From Excoecaria cochinchinensis (Eukaryota; Streptophyta; Magnoliopsida; Malpighiales; Euphorbiaceae), in NCBI GenBank assembly GCA_947683425.1, contig CANTUQ010000055.1, forward strand, positions 25,290,001 to 25,354,000: DNA of 64,000 nucleotides, read 5' to 3'. Made by a program: the position numbers and the translations under genes. Of the stretch, positions 21,017 through 31,253 are shown in pieces. The notes under the pieces were generated by a model. The model was not told the DNA's origin. It saw only the letters and a list, made by a program, of their open reading frames with translations, and ran no database searches. Within the stretch, counting starts at the first letter, position 1. Each line of letters begins with the position of its first letter.

Positions 21017-21544
21017 CAGATCTGGCTGCAGGAAAAACTGAAGATGCTGTCTGAACCACCTCCCCGAGTCATTCCGCGGTACATGCCGAGCCATTTCTTG
21101 CCTCGTCGGCGACTGTATGGGTGTGCCATGACTGGTGAAGGCATTACCAGGTTTAGTGAGCTGTCAGATGACGACATCAGTTTTACATCCGCCTGGCTCC
21201 CGCTGTCTCATGCGGTCACCGATGGGCCATCAGGTTGTGTCCCCCTCTGCGGCCTCCGCCAGGCTACCTTCTGTATTACCTCGCGATGTTCACGGCAGCT
21301 TGGGATGACCCAGGATATAGTGAGGGTTCCCCTTGCTTTCCGAGGAGGAGACCTCTCGGTCGCATTTGCTTCTCGGTATCATGAGCTATGGGGCAGATTA
21401 CCTGTGAAGACTGTCATCCCGAGGTTTGGCAATCATTCTGCATCCTCAACCAGCGGGTACAAGAAGTGGATCCTCAGCCCAACCTCCGATAATAGGACTC
21501 GAGGGCTCAAGCATCTGATTGGCGAGAGCAGCAGCAAGACCTAG
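20221..21544 (+). CDS. Antisense accessory gene of element C: plant-mobile-domain/DUF7745-like protein, two exons
   Basis: Plus strand, opposite to gag-pol. Exon 1 is 20221-20844 (208 codons), intron 20845-21019, exon 2 21020-21544 (174 codons plus stop), predicting 382 residues. The intron is inferred from CCAG|GTACGT, a run of about 32 T followed by CAG, and the fact that it restores one frame across in-frame disruption (LLLQ then IWLQEKL). Residues 30-80 (FWNPRFHVFQFTYQELCPLSEELASILG, in pieces at 49-76) match the pattern of the plant-mobile/DUF7745 family found in Tat accessory ORFs. The first ATG is used; an open stretch upstream has only TTG. A TATA box lies 66 nt before the ATG. Role unknown. 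Its transcripts would run toward gag-pol in antisense. Confidence 0.72.
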
Positions 21545-21928
21545 TTTAGCCTACATGTGTGCTTTTTGCTACATTTCTTTTTAATGCAGAACTAGAAAAT
21601 GACAAAAGTGAAAAGAATAATATTCGTCCCTTTCACAAGTTTCGTGTGCATTTCTAGATAATTTCAGCATACATGATCAGTTTTGGCATTTACTCAGTTG
21701 CTTATGCACTATCAATACATGAAACCAAATTTTAACAGCATCAACTCCTGTTACCGATCGGCCCTCTCGGGTTTTCACGATCGGACATTCTCTCTCGTGC
21801 CTCTAATTTTTGCACAGGATGCCTTTTTTTCGGTTTTCACCCTGTCGAGGCGCCCAATTTTAGCACAGCCGCCTTTTTTCGGTTTTCGGCTTGCAGGGCA
21901 TTTTATTCTCTTCTTTTTATTTTAGTCT
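21545..21928. other. Convergent spacer between antisense gene and gag-pol
   Basis: Tail-to-tail interval of 384 bp. It contains two imperfect copies of a motif with TCGGTTTTCAC and AATTTTWGCACAG (about 21770-21900) and AATAAT near 21627, a possible poly(A) signal. No gene seen. Confidence 0.5.
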
Positions 21929-24900
21929 TTAGCCGTGGAACCTCTTGAGTCTGTCGACATTGACTGGCTCTTTGAATTCGTTCCCATCGCTGTCTGATAA
22001 GATTGCAGCCCCTCTGGACAACAGCTTCTTAAGGATGTACGACCCTTCCCAGGTAGGTCTGAACTTCCCTCTGATGTCTGGTACCCCTGGCCTCATCTGC
22101 TTGAAAACCAAGTCTCCTTCTTTCAGCGGGTGCTTCCTCACCTTCTTCCCGAAAGTTCTCGCTAATCTCTTCTGATATATCTGATTGTGATAATAAGCTT
22201 TCAGTCTACTCTCATCTAATAAATTCAAGTGCTGCAATCTCTGCTGCGCCCACTCGGCTTCCGGGATTTGGGCCTCCATGACCACCCTTAATGATTTGAG
22301 TTCGATCTCTACCGGCAATACTGCTTCCGTTCCGTATACCAGGAAAAATGGAGTAGCGCCTGTAGATGATCTCACTGTCGTTCTGTATCCCCACAGGGCG
22401 AAGGGCAACTTTTCAGCCCAGTCTTTGTAGGTTTGGACCATCTTGGACAGAATCTTCTTCACATTCTTATTGGCGGCCTCTACTGCCCCATTCGCTTGTG
22501 GTCGGTAAGGAGAGGATTTATGATGCTGCACACCATATTTCCCGAGAAGTTTTCTGGTTTCCCCCATAAACTGCACTCCATTATCAGACACTATGTGGTG
22601 AGGGAGACCATATCTGCAGATCAAATTCCTCTCTATGAACCTGGCCATATCCCTCGCATCAATTTTCTTGAAGGATTCTGCTTCGACCCATTTGGTGAAG
22701 TAGTCGATTGCAACTATGATATATCTGTGCCCATTGGACGCCGTAGGGCGAATCTCCCCAATGATATCTATCCCCCAGGCGGCAAACGGCCAAGGAGATG
22801 TTAGGTTATGTAGCTCCGATACCGGCAGGTGTCTCAAATCCGCGTACTGTTGGCACAACTGACATTGCTTGACATATTTTGAACAATCAGTGTCCATCGT
22901 AAGCCAATAAAAGCCTTGCCTCATGATCTTCTTGGCCAAGGTCAAACCATTCATGTGGGCCCCGCAGACCCCCGCATGGGTTTCCTCCATTATCTTGCGC
23001 GCTTCCCTTTCATTCAAGCATCTGAGCTGAATCCCATCTGGCTGTCTTTTGTACGGCACCCCTTCCAAGGATATGAATTGAGTAGACAACCTGCGTATCA
23101 TCCTCTGGTCCTTTTCAGTGGCTTCTTCTGGAAATCTACCGCTTTCCAAGTAATTCATGATATCAAAGTACCATGGCTTCCCATCTGACGCCTCTAGTTC
23201 CATTACAGGCACGGTTTCAAAGCCGGGCTTATCAGAGCTCGAAATCAGCACCGGCTTCATGGCCACTCCCTCAGGATTATCCCACATTGACACTAAGGTT
23301 GCCAACGCATCAGCCAGACGGTTCTCATCTCTGGGCACAAAGTGGAAGGTGCAAGTCTCGAACTGCCCACATATCCTTTTCAGATATAGAACATAGGGGA
23401 CCAGTCTCTCCTCCTTAACGGCCCACTCACCTCGGATCTGGTTTATTACCAAGGACGAGTCACCAAATACCTCTACATTTCTTGCCCCCAACACTGCCAA
23501 AGCTTCTAACCCGAAAGTGCACGCTTCATACTCGGCTTCATTGTTGGTTGCTTTGTATCTCAGTTTCTTAGCAAGAGGGAGTTTCTCATTATCTGGGGTC
23601 GTCAGGATGACTCCGACTCCGGCTCCTTTGTTGTTTACCGCCCCGTCAAAATGCAATTGCCATCCTTGAACAGAAATCGTGCTTATGCTCTCGTCAGGAA
23701 AGGTAAATTCGAGGGTGTCCCCTTGGATAGGATGCTCAGCAAGAAATTCGGCTACAGCTCGCCCCTTAATAGTCTTGCGGGTGATGTATTGCACATCAAA
23801 CTCTTGTAGCAAGAGCAACCACCTCCCCATCTTTCCAAGCAAAGATGGTGCCTCCTGCAAATATCTTAAAGGATTCTGCTTGGCTACAGCCTGAACCTTG
23901 TATGAGTGGAAGTAATGCCTTAGCTTCCTTGACGCCCAAATCACTGCAAGGTAGATCTTTTCCACTTCAGCATATTTTACTTCGTAAGCCAGAAACTTCT
24001 TGCTGAGGTAATAAATGGCAAATTCCACCCCAAACTCATCCTCTTGAGCCATCATGGCACCCACTGAACCGTCCTCTACTGCTAGGTACAGAATAAGCGG
24101 TTTAACAGGTTGCGGAGGCCTTAGTACTGGCGGATTTAACAGGTACTCCCTGATATTATCAAAGGCTCTCTGGCAGTCTTCATTCCAGACTACGGGCTGA
24201 TTCTTTCTAAGCAGCTTAAAAACAGGTTTGCATATCGAAGTGAGCTTGGCAATAAATCGGCTGACATACTGCAACTTGCCTAGAAAACTCCTTACATCTC
24301 TCTCCTTCTGTGGCACAGGCATCTCTCTGATAGCTTTCACCTTATCGGGGTCAATTTCTATCCCCCTCTGACTGACGACATGTCCCAACAGCTTTCCTGA
24401 AGTCACCCCAAAAATGCACTTCTTGGGGTTAAGTCGCAGATTATACCTGTCTATCCGGATGAAGAACTTCTCTAGAGCTTCAAAGTGTCCCTCTCGGGTG
24501 GCCGATTTGACCATCATATCATCAACATACACCTCCACTTCTTTGTGAATCAGGTCGCTTAGGATCTTGGTTGCCATCCTTTGGTACGTGGCCCCCGCAT
24601 TCTTCAGGCCGAAAGGCATAACCCGATAAGCATAGGTACCCCATTCCGTGATAAAAGCGGTCTTGACCCGGTCAGCTATCTTGTTCAGGATCTGATTGTA
24701 GCCCACATACCCATCCCCAAAGCTGTACATCGCGCAGTTGGCGGCACTGTCTATCAATACATCAATATGGGGCAGTGGAAAATCATCCTTAGGACAGGCT
24801 TTGTTAAGATCTCGATAATCCACGCACACCCTGACCTTTCCGTTCTTCTTAGCCACAGGAACCACATTCGCCAACCAAGTAGGGTATTGGACTTCCACCA

Positions 24901-27900
24901 GAAACTTAGCTTCGATCTGCTGTCGGATTTCCTCTTTAACCTTATCAGCCCATTCTGGCCTCAGCCTTCGCAACTTCTGCTTCACAGGCCTGCAATCTGG
25001 GTAAGTGGGGATGGCATGCTCCGCCACGGCCCGGTCAATCCCCGGCATATCCTCGTAGGTCCAGGCAAAGACCTTTTCATGTTTTCTTATTATTCTCTCA
25101 AAATTTTTTCTCTCCTCAGGAGTTATATCTGATGCTATTAGAATTTCTCTCGGATTTTCCGAGGTTCCAAGATTGAAAGACGTTGTGCCAGTAGAGTCAA
25201 TGTCAAAAATTGATGGAATATGATCATGTTCATGCATGTTGAAATCATCAGAAACATCGCACAAATAAGTGAAATTGTTCATCTTATTGATAATATTATT
25301 GTTATCATTTACATCATAAAAAAGTTCTGGAATAAAAAGACAATCTAGGCTAGAATCTTCCTCTGCCACTCCCGAGGTTGATGCCGCTGCAGCCTGCTCA
25401 TTGACTTTCTGATCTAGCAGAGGCCCTTCAGGCACGTCGGAAGAAAACTGCAAATCCTCTAGTCCCATCACTAAATCTGCTACCTTCCCTTTTCCTTTTA
25501 GCCTAGCAGCTACCATTTTCTCAGTAACGACCTCCTCAAGCTCGCACTTATCCCAAATGATCCCCTGAGTCATGACTTCTTCATCCCAAAAGCCTTCAGC
25601 GGTCCTGACAAACCCGACGCTCCAGTCATACACATCGTTGAAAATCTCAAAGCCGGGGACAATCCTCCCATCTACCCACTGAGGTTCATTTTCGCCAATA
25701 TAAGCGCATATTGAGGATGCGGGGACAAAGCTCTCTGAAATGTGGGGGATCCTGTCTGTTACTCTCTTCTTGCTAAAACCACCTCTGTACCCCAGACCTT
25801 TCCGGTTCTTTTGCCCTCGAGTGGTGATCGCGGTCTGCAACCCTTGGGAGCTTCTGCCCAATCCAGCCCCAGGAAGATAGTGCATCTTCCTCATCATATT
25901 AACAACGGCCGGGCTATCTCCTGACCCGTGTTCTTCCTTTATCATAGATACATGAAAACCGCTGAATGGCTGATTGGCAATTTCTAGCGCTGAGACCTGG
26001 TTCTCCCTGGCCGCCTTGATAGTTACCACCTCCCCTTCGTGCGGGAACTTTATCATCTGATGCAGTGTGGATGGCACTCCCCCTAATTTATGAAACCATG
26101 GTCTCCCTAGCAAAGCCGAGAAATTGGCAGGAATGGGCAGAACCACAAATTCGACTTCCACTTCGATAGGTCCCGTCTTGACCAAAGTCCTGAAGGTTCC
26201 CGAGGCTTGCCTCCTTGAGTTATCGTAGGCCGTGATAGTCAGGTCGGATTCGCTGAGCATGTCCTTGCTTAAGCCAAAAGCTTGTAAAGCTATCAAAGGG
26301 CAGACGTTGATAGAAGACCCATCGTCCACCATAACGCAAGCAGTGTGCTTGCTGCTAATCTGCGCCTTAATGTATAAGGGTCGGTTATGATTACGGCCTT
26401 CTGCCGGTAAGTCGACGTCGGAAAAGATCAACCTCTCCTCGGATCCTCCCTTGATTAGACCCAAAAGCTCTGATGGGGAAATAGTGGTGGCAACTGTGGC
26501 CTCAACCAAAGCCTCTACTACCTTCTGCCTATGAGAGGGGGATTGCCTCAACAAATCCCAAATGGATATCTGAGCCGTGGTTTTCCTCAATTGCTTTATA
26601 ATCTGTTCCTCCTCTGGCTCTTTCTCTGCCACTGGCTGTACTGGCTCAGGTAGCTTTGCAATCTCAGGGATCACCCTTCCACTTCTAGTGACAGCGCCTA
26701 CCTCTCCCTCTTCTCCATCGGAGCCCCACAGATCAAGGTTTAATCCTTCTTCGCCCTCGGTTTCTCCACCGCTCTCACTGCTGGACCAACAATCAAGAGT
26801 CGCCACAACTGCTCTCTCCTTCCCATCCCCGGAATTATCGACAGCAGATTCCTCATTCCCGAACAGATCTTGCAGCACGTACCACTCTGGCAGGCTAGAT
26901 TGGATCATGAACACAGGTGGGGGTACAGCATTATAACCAGGCCTCTTCTCAGCTTCTCTCCTCTCAGGGTCAGAGATCTGTTTGCTATCGATCAAGTCCT
27001 GAACCGAGTGCCGAAGCGCTTTGCATTTATCAGTGACATGGCCCGAGTACTGGTGGAATGCACAGAATTCGTTGTCCTTATGTCCCGGTTTCCCTTGTGT
27101 CGGAGATGGCCTAGGAGTTAGAGGACGCAATTTTCCTTCCTTCATCAGCCTCTTCAAGACCCAGGATAATGGTCTCCCTAAGTTCGAAAACTTCCTCGGG
27201 GTGGTCACCTCAGTAGCAGACACTTCACCCATTCTTCTAGTGCTGTTACTGGGGCCTGCCGGCCTACTAGCTCCTTGACCGGGGTTAGCCCTTTTGGCAA
27301 AATTATCATTGTTAGCTTTCCGGGTCAAGAACTCTCCCTCTGCTTCGATGGCTATATCCTTGAGAGACTCCCAGTCTTTTAACCCCTTCATCCTCAGTCC
27401 CTCCTTCAAGTACGGGCTCGCGTTCTTAATGAAAAGACGAATCTGATCTTGGGTATCTGGCTTTCGGCGCATCTCCATCACTCGGTTCCGCCATCGGGTA
27501 AGGTACTCATGGAAGGATTCTCCGGCCTTCTGTTGGAGCAGCTCAAGATCTTTCAGAGTCACCTCCATTCTGGTATTACAATCGTACTGTTTCAGAAACT
27601 CCTCAGTGAGCAGATCCCAATCTTCTTTAGTGCGGCGGTCAAGGCCGTGATACCAATCTATGGCATGAGAGGTCAAACTCAAACAAAAGTATTCCACTTT
27701 CTGCTTCTTAGACAATGTGGTCCCCTTCATGACCAGAGAATATTGCTTCACATGTGCAGTAGGATCAGAAGTACCATCGAACTTCGGCACGTCCGGCATC
27801 TTGAAGTTATAAGGGATCGGATCCTCCCCGTCCAGCTCCCTATCCTCGGGATTCATCCCATGGGCTCTGCCTATCATACGAGCCATGGCCTCGAACCTCT

Positions 27901-28285
27901 CTTCCATCTTTTTCAAAATAAAGTCATCAGCCTGAGGTGCCTTCCCCTTTTCGGATGCCATGCTCAACCTATCATCCTCGATATCTCTATCGTCGTCAAT
28001 TCTCAGCACTGGCCTTCTTCTCAGCTCTCCCGAAGCCACTGATCTCAACTCTACCGGTGGCGGCCTAACGGGCTCCTCTCGCCTTTCAACCCTTTCTTCT
28101 TCAGGCTCATTCAGTCTCACTGGAGGAGGAGGAGGAGGATTCTGGGGAACATTCGGCTGAGCGTTCTGCTGCGTCAAGGCGGCCAACATATTCATCATCC
28201 TTCCCTCGAATTCTTCAAATCGACGGCCCACTTCTTCGGCAATCATGGCCCTGGTGGCGTCTTCCCCCCTGGGTGAGTTTGCCAT
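21929..28285 (-). CDS. gag-pol polyprotein of element C, 2,118 residues, uninterrupted
   Basis: Makes the particle protein and the enzymes for reverse transcription and integration. The start MANSPRG at 28285 is chosen because D starts alike (MANSLRG) and it is the first in-frame ATG after the predicted acceptor at 28414; the frame is open upstream to 28480. From this Met, approximate positions are: retrotransposon gag 160-330, knuckle-like CAFHQYSGHVTDKC 408-421, protease MVDDGSSINVCP 652-663, G-patch-like YLPGAGLGRSSQG 803-815, RT 1115-1305 with YVDD at 1253, RNase H 1390-1530, second (archaeal-type) RNase H 1541-1665 with FDGA, NEAEYEAC, GDSSL and DENRLADALA, integrase HHCC finger about 1770-1811 and core D1840, D1901, E1936. 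No chromodomain. All catalytic motifs are present, so it may be functional. Confidence 0.95.
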   Translation of the reverse strand: MANSPRGEDATRAMIAEEVGRRFEEFEGRMMNMLAALTQQNAQPNVPQNPPPPPPVRLNEPEEERVERREEPVRPPPVELRSVASGELRRRPVLRIDDDRDIEDDRLSMASEKGKAPQADDFILKKMEERFEAMARMIGRAHGMNPEDRELDGEDPIPYNFKMPDVPKFDGTSDPTAHVKQYSLVMKGTTLSKKQKVEYFCLSLTSHAIDWYHGLDRRTKEDWDLLTEEFLKQYDCNTRMEVTLKDLELLQQKAGESFHEYLTRWRNRVMEMRRKPDTQDQIRLFIKNASPYLKEGLRMKGLKDWESLKDIAIEAEGEFLTRKANNDNFAKRANPGQGASRPAGPSNSTRRMGEVSATEVTTPRKFSNLGRPLSWVLKRLMKEGKLRPLTPRPSPTQGKPGHKDNEFCAFHQYSGHVTDKCKALRHSVQDLIDSKQISDPERREAEKRPGYNAVPPPVFMIQSSLPEWYVLQDLFGNEESAVDNSGDGKERAVVATLDCWSSSESGGETEGEEGLNLDLWGSDGEEGEVGAVTRSGRVIPEIAKLPEPVQPVAEKEPEEEQIIKQLRKTTAQISIWDLLRQSPSHRQKVVEALVEATVATTISPSELLGLIKGGSEERLIFSDVDLPAEGRNHNRPLYIKAQISSKHTACVMVDDGSSINVCPLIALQAFGLSKDMLSESDLTITAYDNSRRQASGTFRTLVKTGPIEVEVEFVVLPIPANFSALLGRPWFHKLGGVPSTLHQMIKFPHEGEVVTIKAARENQVSALEIANQPFSGFHVSMIKEEHGSGDSPAVVNMMRKMHYLPGAGLGRSSQGLQTAITTRGQKNRKGLGYRGGFSKKRVTDRIPHISESFVPASSICAYIGENEPQWVDGRIVPGFEIFNDVYDWSVGFVRTAEGFWDEEVMTQGIIWDKCELEEVVTEKMVAARLKGKGKVADLVMGLEDLQFSSDVPEGPLLDQKVNEQAAAASTSGVAEEDSSLDCLFIPELFYDVNDNNNIINKMNNFTYLCDVSDDFNMHEHDHIPSIFDIDSTGTTSFNLGTSENPREILIASDITPEERKNFERIIRKHEKVFAWTYEDMPGIDRAVAEHAIPTYPDCRPVKQKLRRLRPEWADKVKEEIRQQIEAKFLVEVQYPTWLANVVPVAKKNGKVRVCVDYRDLNKACPKDDFPLPHIDVLIDSAANCAMYSFGDGYVGYNQILNKIADRVKTAFITEWGTYAYRVMPFGLKNAGATYQRMATKILSDLIHKEVEVYVDDMMVKSATREGHFEALEKFFIRIDRYNLRLNPKKCIFGVTSGKLLGHVVSQRGIEIDPDKVKAIREMPVPQKERDVRSFLGKLQYVSRFIAKLTSICKPVFKLLRKNQPVVWNEDCQRAFDNIREYLLNPPVLRPPQPVKPLILYLAVEDGSVGAMMAQEDEFGVEFAIYYLSKKFLAYEVKYAEVEKIYLAVIWASRKLRHYFHSYKVQAVAKQNPLRYLQEAPSLLGKMGRWLLLLQEFDVQYITRKTIKGRAVAEFLAEHPIQGDTLEFTFPDESISTISVQGWQLHFDGAVNNKGAGVGVILTTPDNEKLPLAKKLRYKATNNEAEYEACTFGLEALAVLGARNVEVFGDSSLVINQIRGEWAVKEERLVPYVLYLKRICGQFETCTFHFVPRDENRLADALATLVSMWDNPEGVAMKPVLISSSDKPGFETVPVMELEASDGKPWYFDIMNYLESGRFPEEATEKDQRMIRRLSTQFISLEGVPYKRQPDGIQLRCLNEREARKIMEETHAGVCGAHMNGLTLAKKIMRQGFYWLTMDTDCSKYVKQCQLCQQYADLRHLPVSELHNLTSPWPFAAWGIDIIGEIRPTASNGHRYIIVAIDYFTKWVEAESFKKIDARDMARFIERNLICRYGLPHHIVSDNGVQFMGETRKLLGKYGVQHHKSSPYRPQANGAVEAANKNVKKILSKMVQTYKDWAEKLPFALWGYRTTVRSSTGATPFFLVYGTEAVLPVEIELKSLRVVMEAQIPEAEWAQQRLQHLNLLDESRLKAYYHNQIYQKRLARTFGKKVRKHPLKEGDLVFKQMRPGVPDIRGKFRPTWEGSYILKKLLSRGAAILSDSDGNEFKEPVNVDRLKRFHG

Positions 28286-29201
28286 ATGAGATACTGTGCC
28301 ACTTACTTCTGATAAGATCTCCGGCAGACCTTCTCTATCTGACAGCTCAGGAGTAAGAACTCGGATCAGTCGCCCGGTCGGTGATCTAGTCCACCTGGGC
28401 AGATCTATGATGGCTGCAGGGACTAAAGTTAGAATGATGCATGAAATGTATGTATAATGCATGATCGTGATATGCAACATTTACAGAGCACAAGCAAGCA
28501 AGTAAGTCCTTCCACCCTTATTTCTCCCACACACGTGGTCGTGCAGTCTCTTTCCTAGGTGGGATTAGCCCGAGGGTTAACGAGGAACCCAATGGACGCG
28601 TATGGTGCGCGGCGAAAAACCGGCAGCATAACACTCCTATGCTAATGTACAAGCAAATGGATAATGATCGTCACGTATTCGAACGGTCCATAAATTTCGA
28701 CATGGCCCTACCGGGGCATGATAGCCTTTGGCTAGGTTACCAAGCGAGATATTTGGATTCACCCAATATGTGAAGATCCATACAGCAAGCATGAGATTAT
28801 GGTTCATTTCACCTGTGGAGAGTGACTACAGTCATTACATGAGCTTTGGACGAGGGAGATGTTTCTTTGAGGCTACCCAAGCATGATCCCTGCCGACGGG
28901 TCTAGCTCATCACGAGCATAGCGACCGATCGGGTCACCATTTTGATATACCATTGAGGTACCTGGCTTGGGCTGGTGATTATCCTTAACACTTCCCCAAA
29001 TTGAGTGAAAATGAGGAGGTGCTTCAGGAACGCACCGGGGCTAAAAGAGGGACCAAACTAGCGTATTCTAAGGCTCTAATGATATGCAAATGCAAATTTG
29101 AGAGAAAGTGAATCCATGAATTAAATTTTAATCACAAATGTTAAAAGAGGTATTTTCAAATCGAAATCTCGAACCATAAACGTCCCCAGCGGAGTCGCCA
29201 C
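28286..29201 (-). other. 5' untranslated leader of element C
   Basis: Sequence between the PBS and the gag ATG. It contains the acceptor at 28415-28414 (TTTAGTCCCTGCAG, with CTAAC about 20 nt upstream) and no other recognised gene. D has the same leader in diverged form (35288-36217). Confidence 0.7.
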
Positions 29202-30493
29202 TGTGACGCGCGCCGGATCCCGATGCGCCGCCCGTTCGACCGCCCGCACGTGGGCGACCGGGGCACTTGCGGGTCCGTTGGCATCTTGCAAATGAATCGC
29301 AAGTGCGTCTATGTTGGGCAACAAGGAGGTATCATGGAGTCGCCACCCAATAGAACATTGGGAAAGTTTCTCTCGCCTCGGAGAGCCTAAGACTGCGCTT
29401 TTTATCCATGTTGGGCCGTGAGGCCTAGGATTAGCGCTAAAGTCAAGTGACCCAAGAAGTATTTTGGAGGATAACCTCTAACCTCTTGAGCCCAAAGACC
29501 AGAGCTGGGTCCGGGATCTCTCATCTATTTCTACCTTAATTAGTTTATGATCAAATTTTAATATCATTAATTCGCTCTCTCTCCATACTATGCAGTTTAA
29601 TTAAAAGGCACATTTATTCACATTTTTGAAAGCAATAAATGAGCAGAATAAATATCAAAGCGATAAATTACAATAACACAAGGAGCGGAATACAACTCCC
29701 TTCCATAAATGTGCGAATCATGCATAAATCGGGTTATTCATTTATTCTTGAGGACTTTGGTCCTCGCAATGCATCATTATCAAAAATGGGATAATTTATA
29801 TGTGATGATCTTTATTGGATGAAAATAGGGCGTTGGACCCTTTTGCATTTTTTATATAAAACTCACTTTTATTTAAGTACAAATTGTTGATCCATCTTTG
29901 CATTTAACTGAATAAAAAGAGCTTATTCATATACATAAAATAATCAATGAATGAAAAGCAAGAGAAGATAAATTAAGAGGTTTAAGAAAACTAAACCGGA
30001 CGAAATCCACCATGCATGGTAGGCAGCCATTCAAGCTCGGAGATGTCCAAGAAGAACAATATACACTCACAGAAAGTTAAGAGATGTTAACATTCATGAA
30101 ATTAACACATGAGAAATCGAAAAGACTAAATAGAGGTGAAAAATGATCAAAACCATGGAGGCAGAACCCACCGACGGCCTGTTCCCGATTGACCGACGGG
30201 CGTCGGTTTGGTTATTCAACACGCCCGTTTGTCACTCAAGAAGGGGTGTCTGTAGGCGGGTGACCGACGGGCGTCGGTCATAAAGTTGACCCGTCGGTCA
30301 CCTCTGTCTCCGGAAAACAGAAAGGAGAAAAGGGCCTTTTGAGAAAAAAAACAAGTTTTATCCAAGAAGGAGATGAGAGAGTCAAAATGAAGAAAAGTAA
30401 CGATAGGTATTCAAAACTTACACAAAAATGAATAAATAAATGACAAATAATTAAATATGAGGTAAAAATGGAGAGAGAATCCGGAATATTTAC
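28414..30493 (-). other. Putative leader intron of element C (2,080 nt)
   Basis: The donor GAGG|GTAAATA lies in the 5' LTR about 285 nt after the predicted start site; the acceptor CCCTGCAG lies 129 nt before the gag ATG. Both boundary contexts (ATCTGAGGGTAAA; CTAAC...CAG|CCATCATAGATC) are conserved in D despite heavy divergence between them. Contains the PBS. Confidence 0.55.
29182..29200 (-). other. Primer-binding site of element C
   Basis: Sense TGGCGACTCCGCTGGGGAC, one base from the LTR end. This PBS type is seen in Tat/Ogre-type elements. D carries the variant TGGCGACTCCACTAGGGAC. The primer tRNA is not assigned here. Confidence 0.85.
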
Positions 30494-31248
30494 CCTCAGA
30501 TAGTTGCCTTGGGTAGAATTTTGATGTCGGTTAGATCCCCGCGCGTTCCACGAGAAAGTAAGAGAATGAAAGATCAGAGAGAGAAAATGAGCTATTTCAC
30601 CTCCGATCCTTCAGAAAGTCGATTTAGGAGTCCAAATCTAAAGAAAACTAATTAGCTTTTAGTTCCTTTGATCGATTTGATCCTTGATTAAGTAAAGTTC
30701 TTTGGAAAATGTGTGTTTTTGGAAGAGAGAGGAAATGTGCTCGAATTTTGGCAGAGTTTCCCCTTCTGAAAAAAATTTTCCAACCCTTTTGAAGTGGAAA
30801 TCCGGACCTTATATAGCCAGACACGACCGACGGGCGTCGGTGCGTAGGGGCGGGCGTCGGAAGAATCCTACTGACACAAGGACACTTCCGACGGCCCTGC
30901 CACCTTCACCGACGGGCGTCGGAACGGTTGCGTGCCCCGGGAAACCAGGCGGCTCCTGACAGGGGCGGTGACTTTCCGACGGGCGTCGGAAAATCCCCCA
31001 AGCCGTCGGTGACTCAAAGCGACGGGCCACTTCCACAGACGGGCTGGCCGTCTGTGGAGAAAAAAAACCTTTTGACCTAGAAAACTCCCGTTTTCTCCCC
31101 CTCTGCCCCTGAAGTGTAAAAAAAAACCTCATTTCTCACGGAACGCGGAACTAAAACCTCCAACTTCAGCCTCTTGTACAGGCCTCGAACATTGCTTTCT
31201 TCATAGGGTAACCTCCGATCCGGACCGCTCCAGGACACGGTGCTTACA
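29202..31248 (-). repeat. 5' LTR of element C (2,047 bp)
   Basis: Essentially identical to 13495-15541. TATA box at 30817-30807, GACGGGC motif cluster upstream (about 30825-31057), donor at 30493. Confidence 0.95.
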
Positions 31249-31253
31249 AATAC

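Larger units (their letters stand above)
13495..31248 (-). mobile_element. Element C: young Tat-lineage Ty3/gypsy retrotransposon, 17,754 bp
   Basis: Minus-strand element. 3' LTR 13495-15541 and 5' LTR 29202-31248 are both 2,047 bp; the only difference found by eye is T at 14271 against A at 29978. TSD AATAC at 13490-13494 and 31249-31253. PBS 29182-29200, PPT at 15542-15556. It has one open gag-pol frame, two RNase H domains (a Tat hallmark) and a 3' accessory module with one sense and one antisense gene. Additional 3' ORFs, including antisense ones, are known in Tat elements such as Grande. The near-identity of the LTRs indicates a very recent insertion. Confidence 0.95.

Noticed and set aside
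22366..28160. Many plus-strand ORFs antisense to C gag-pol
   Set aside because: Shadows of the long minus-strand frame; no promoter, no recognisable domains.
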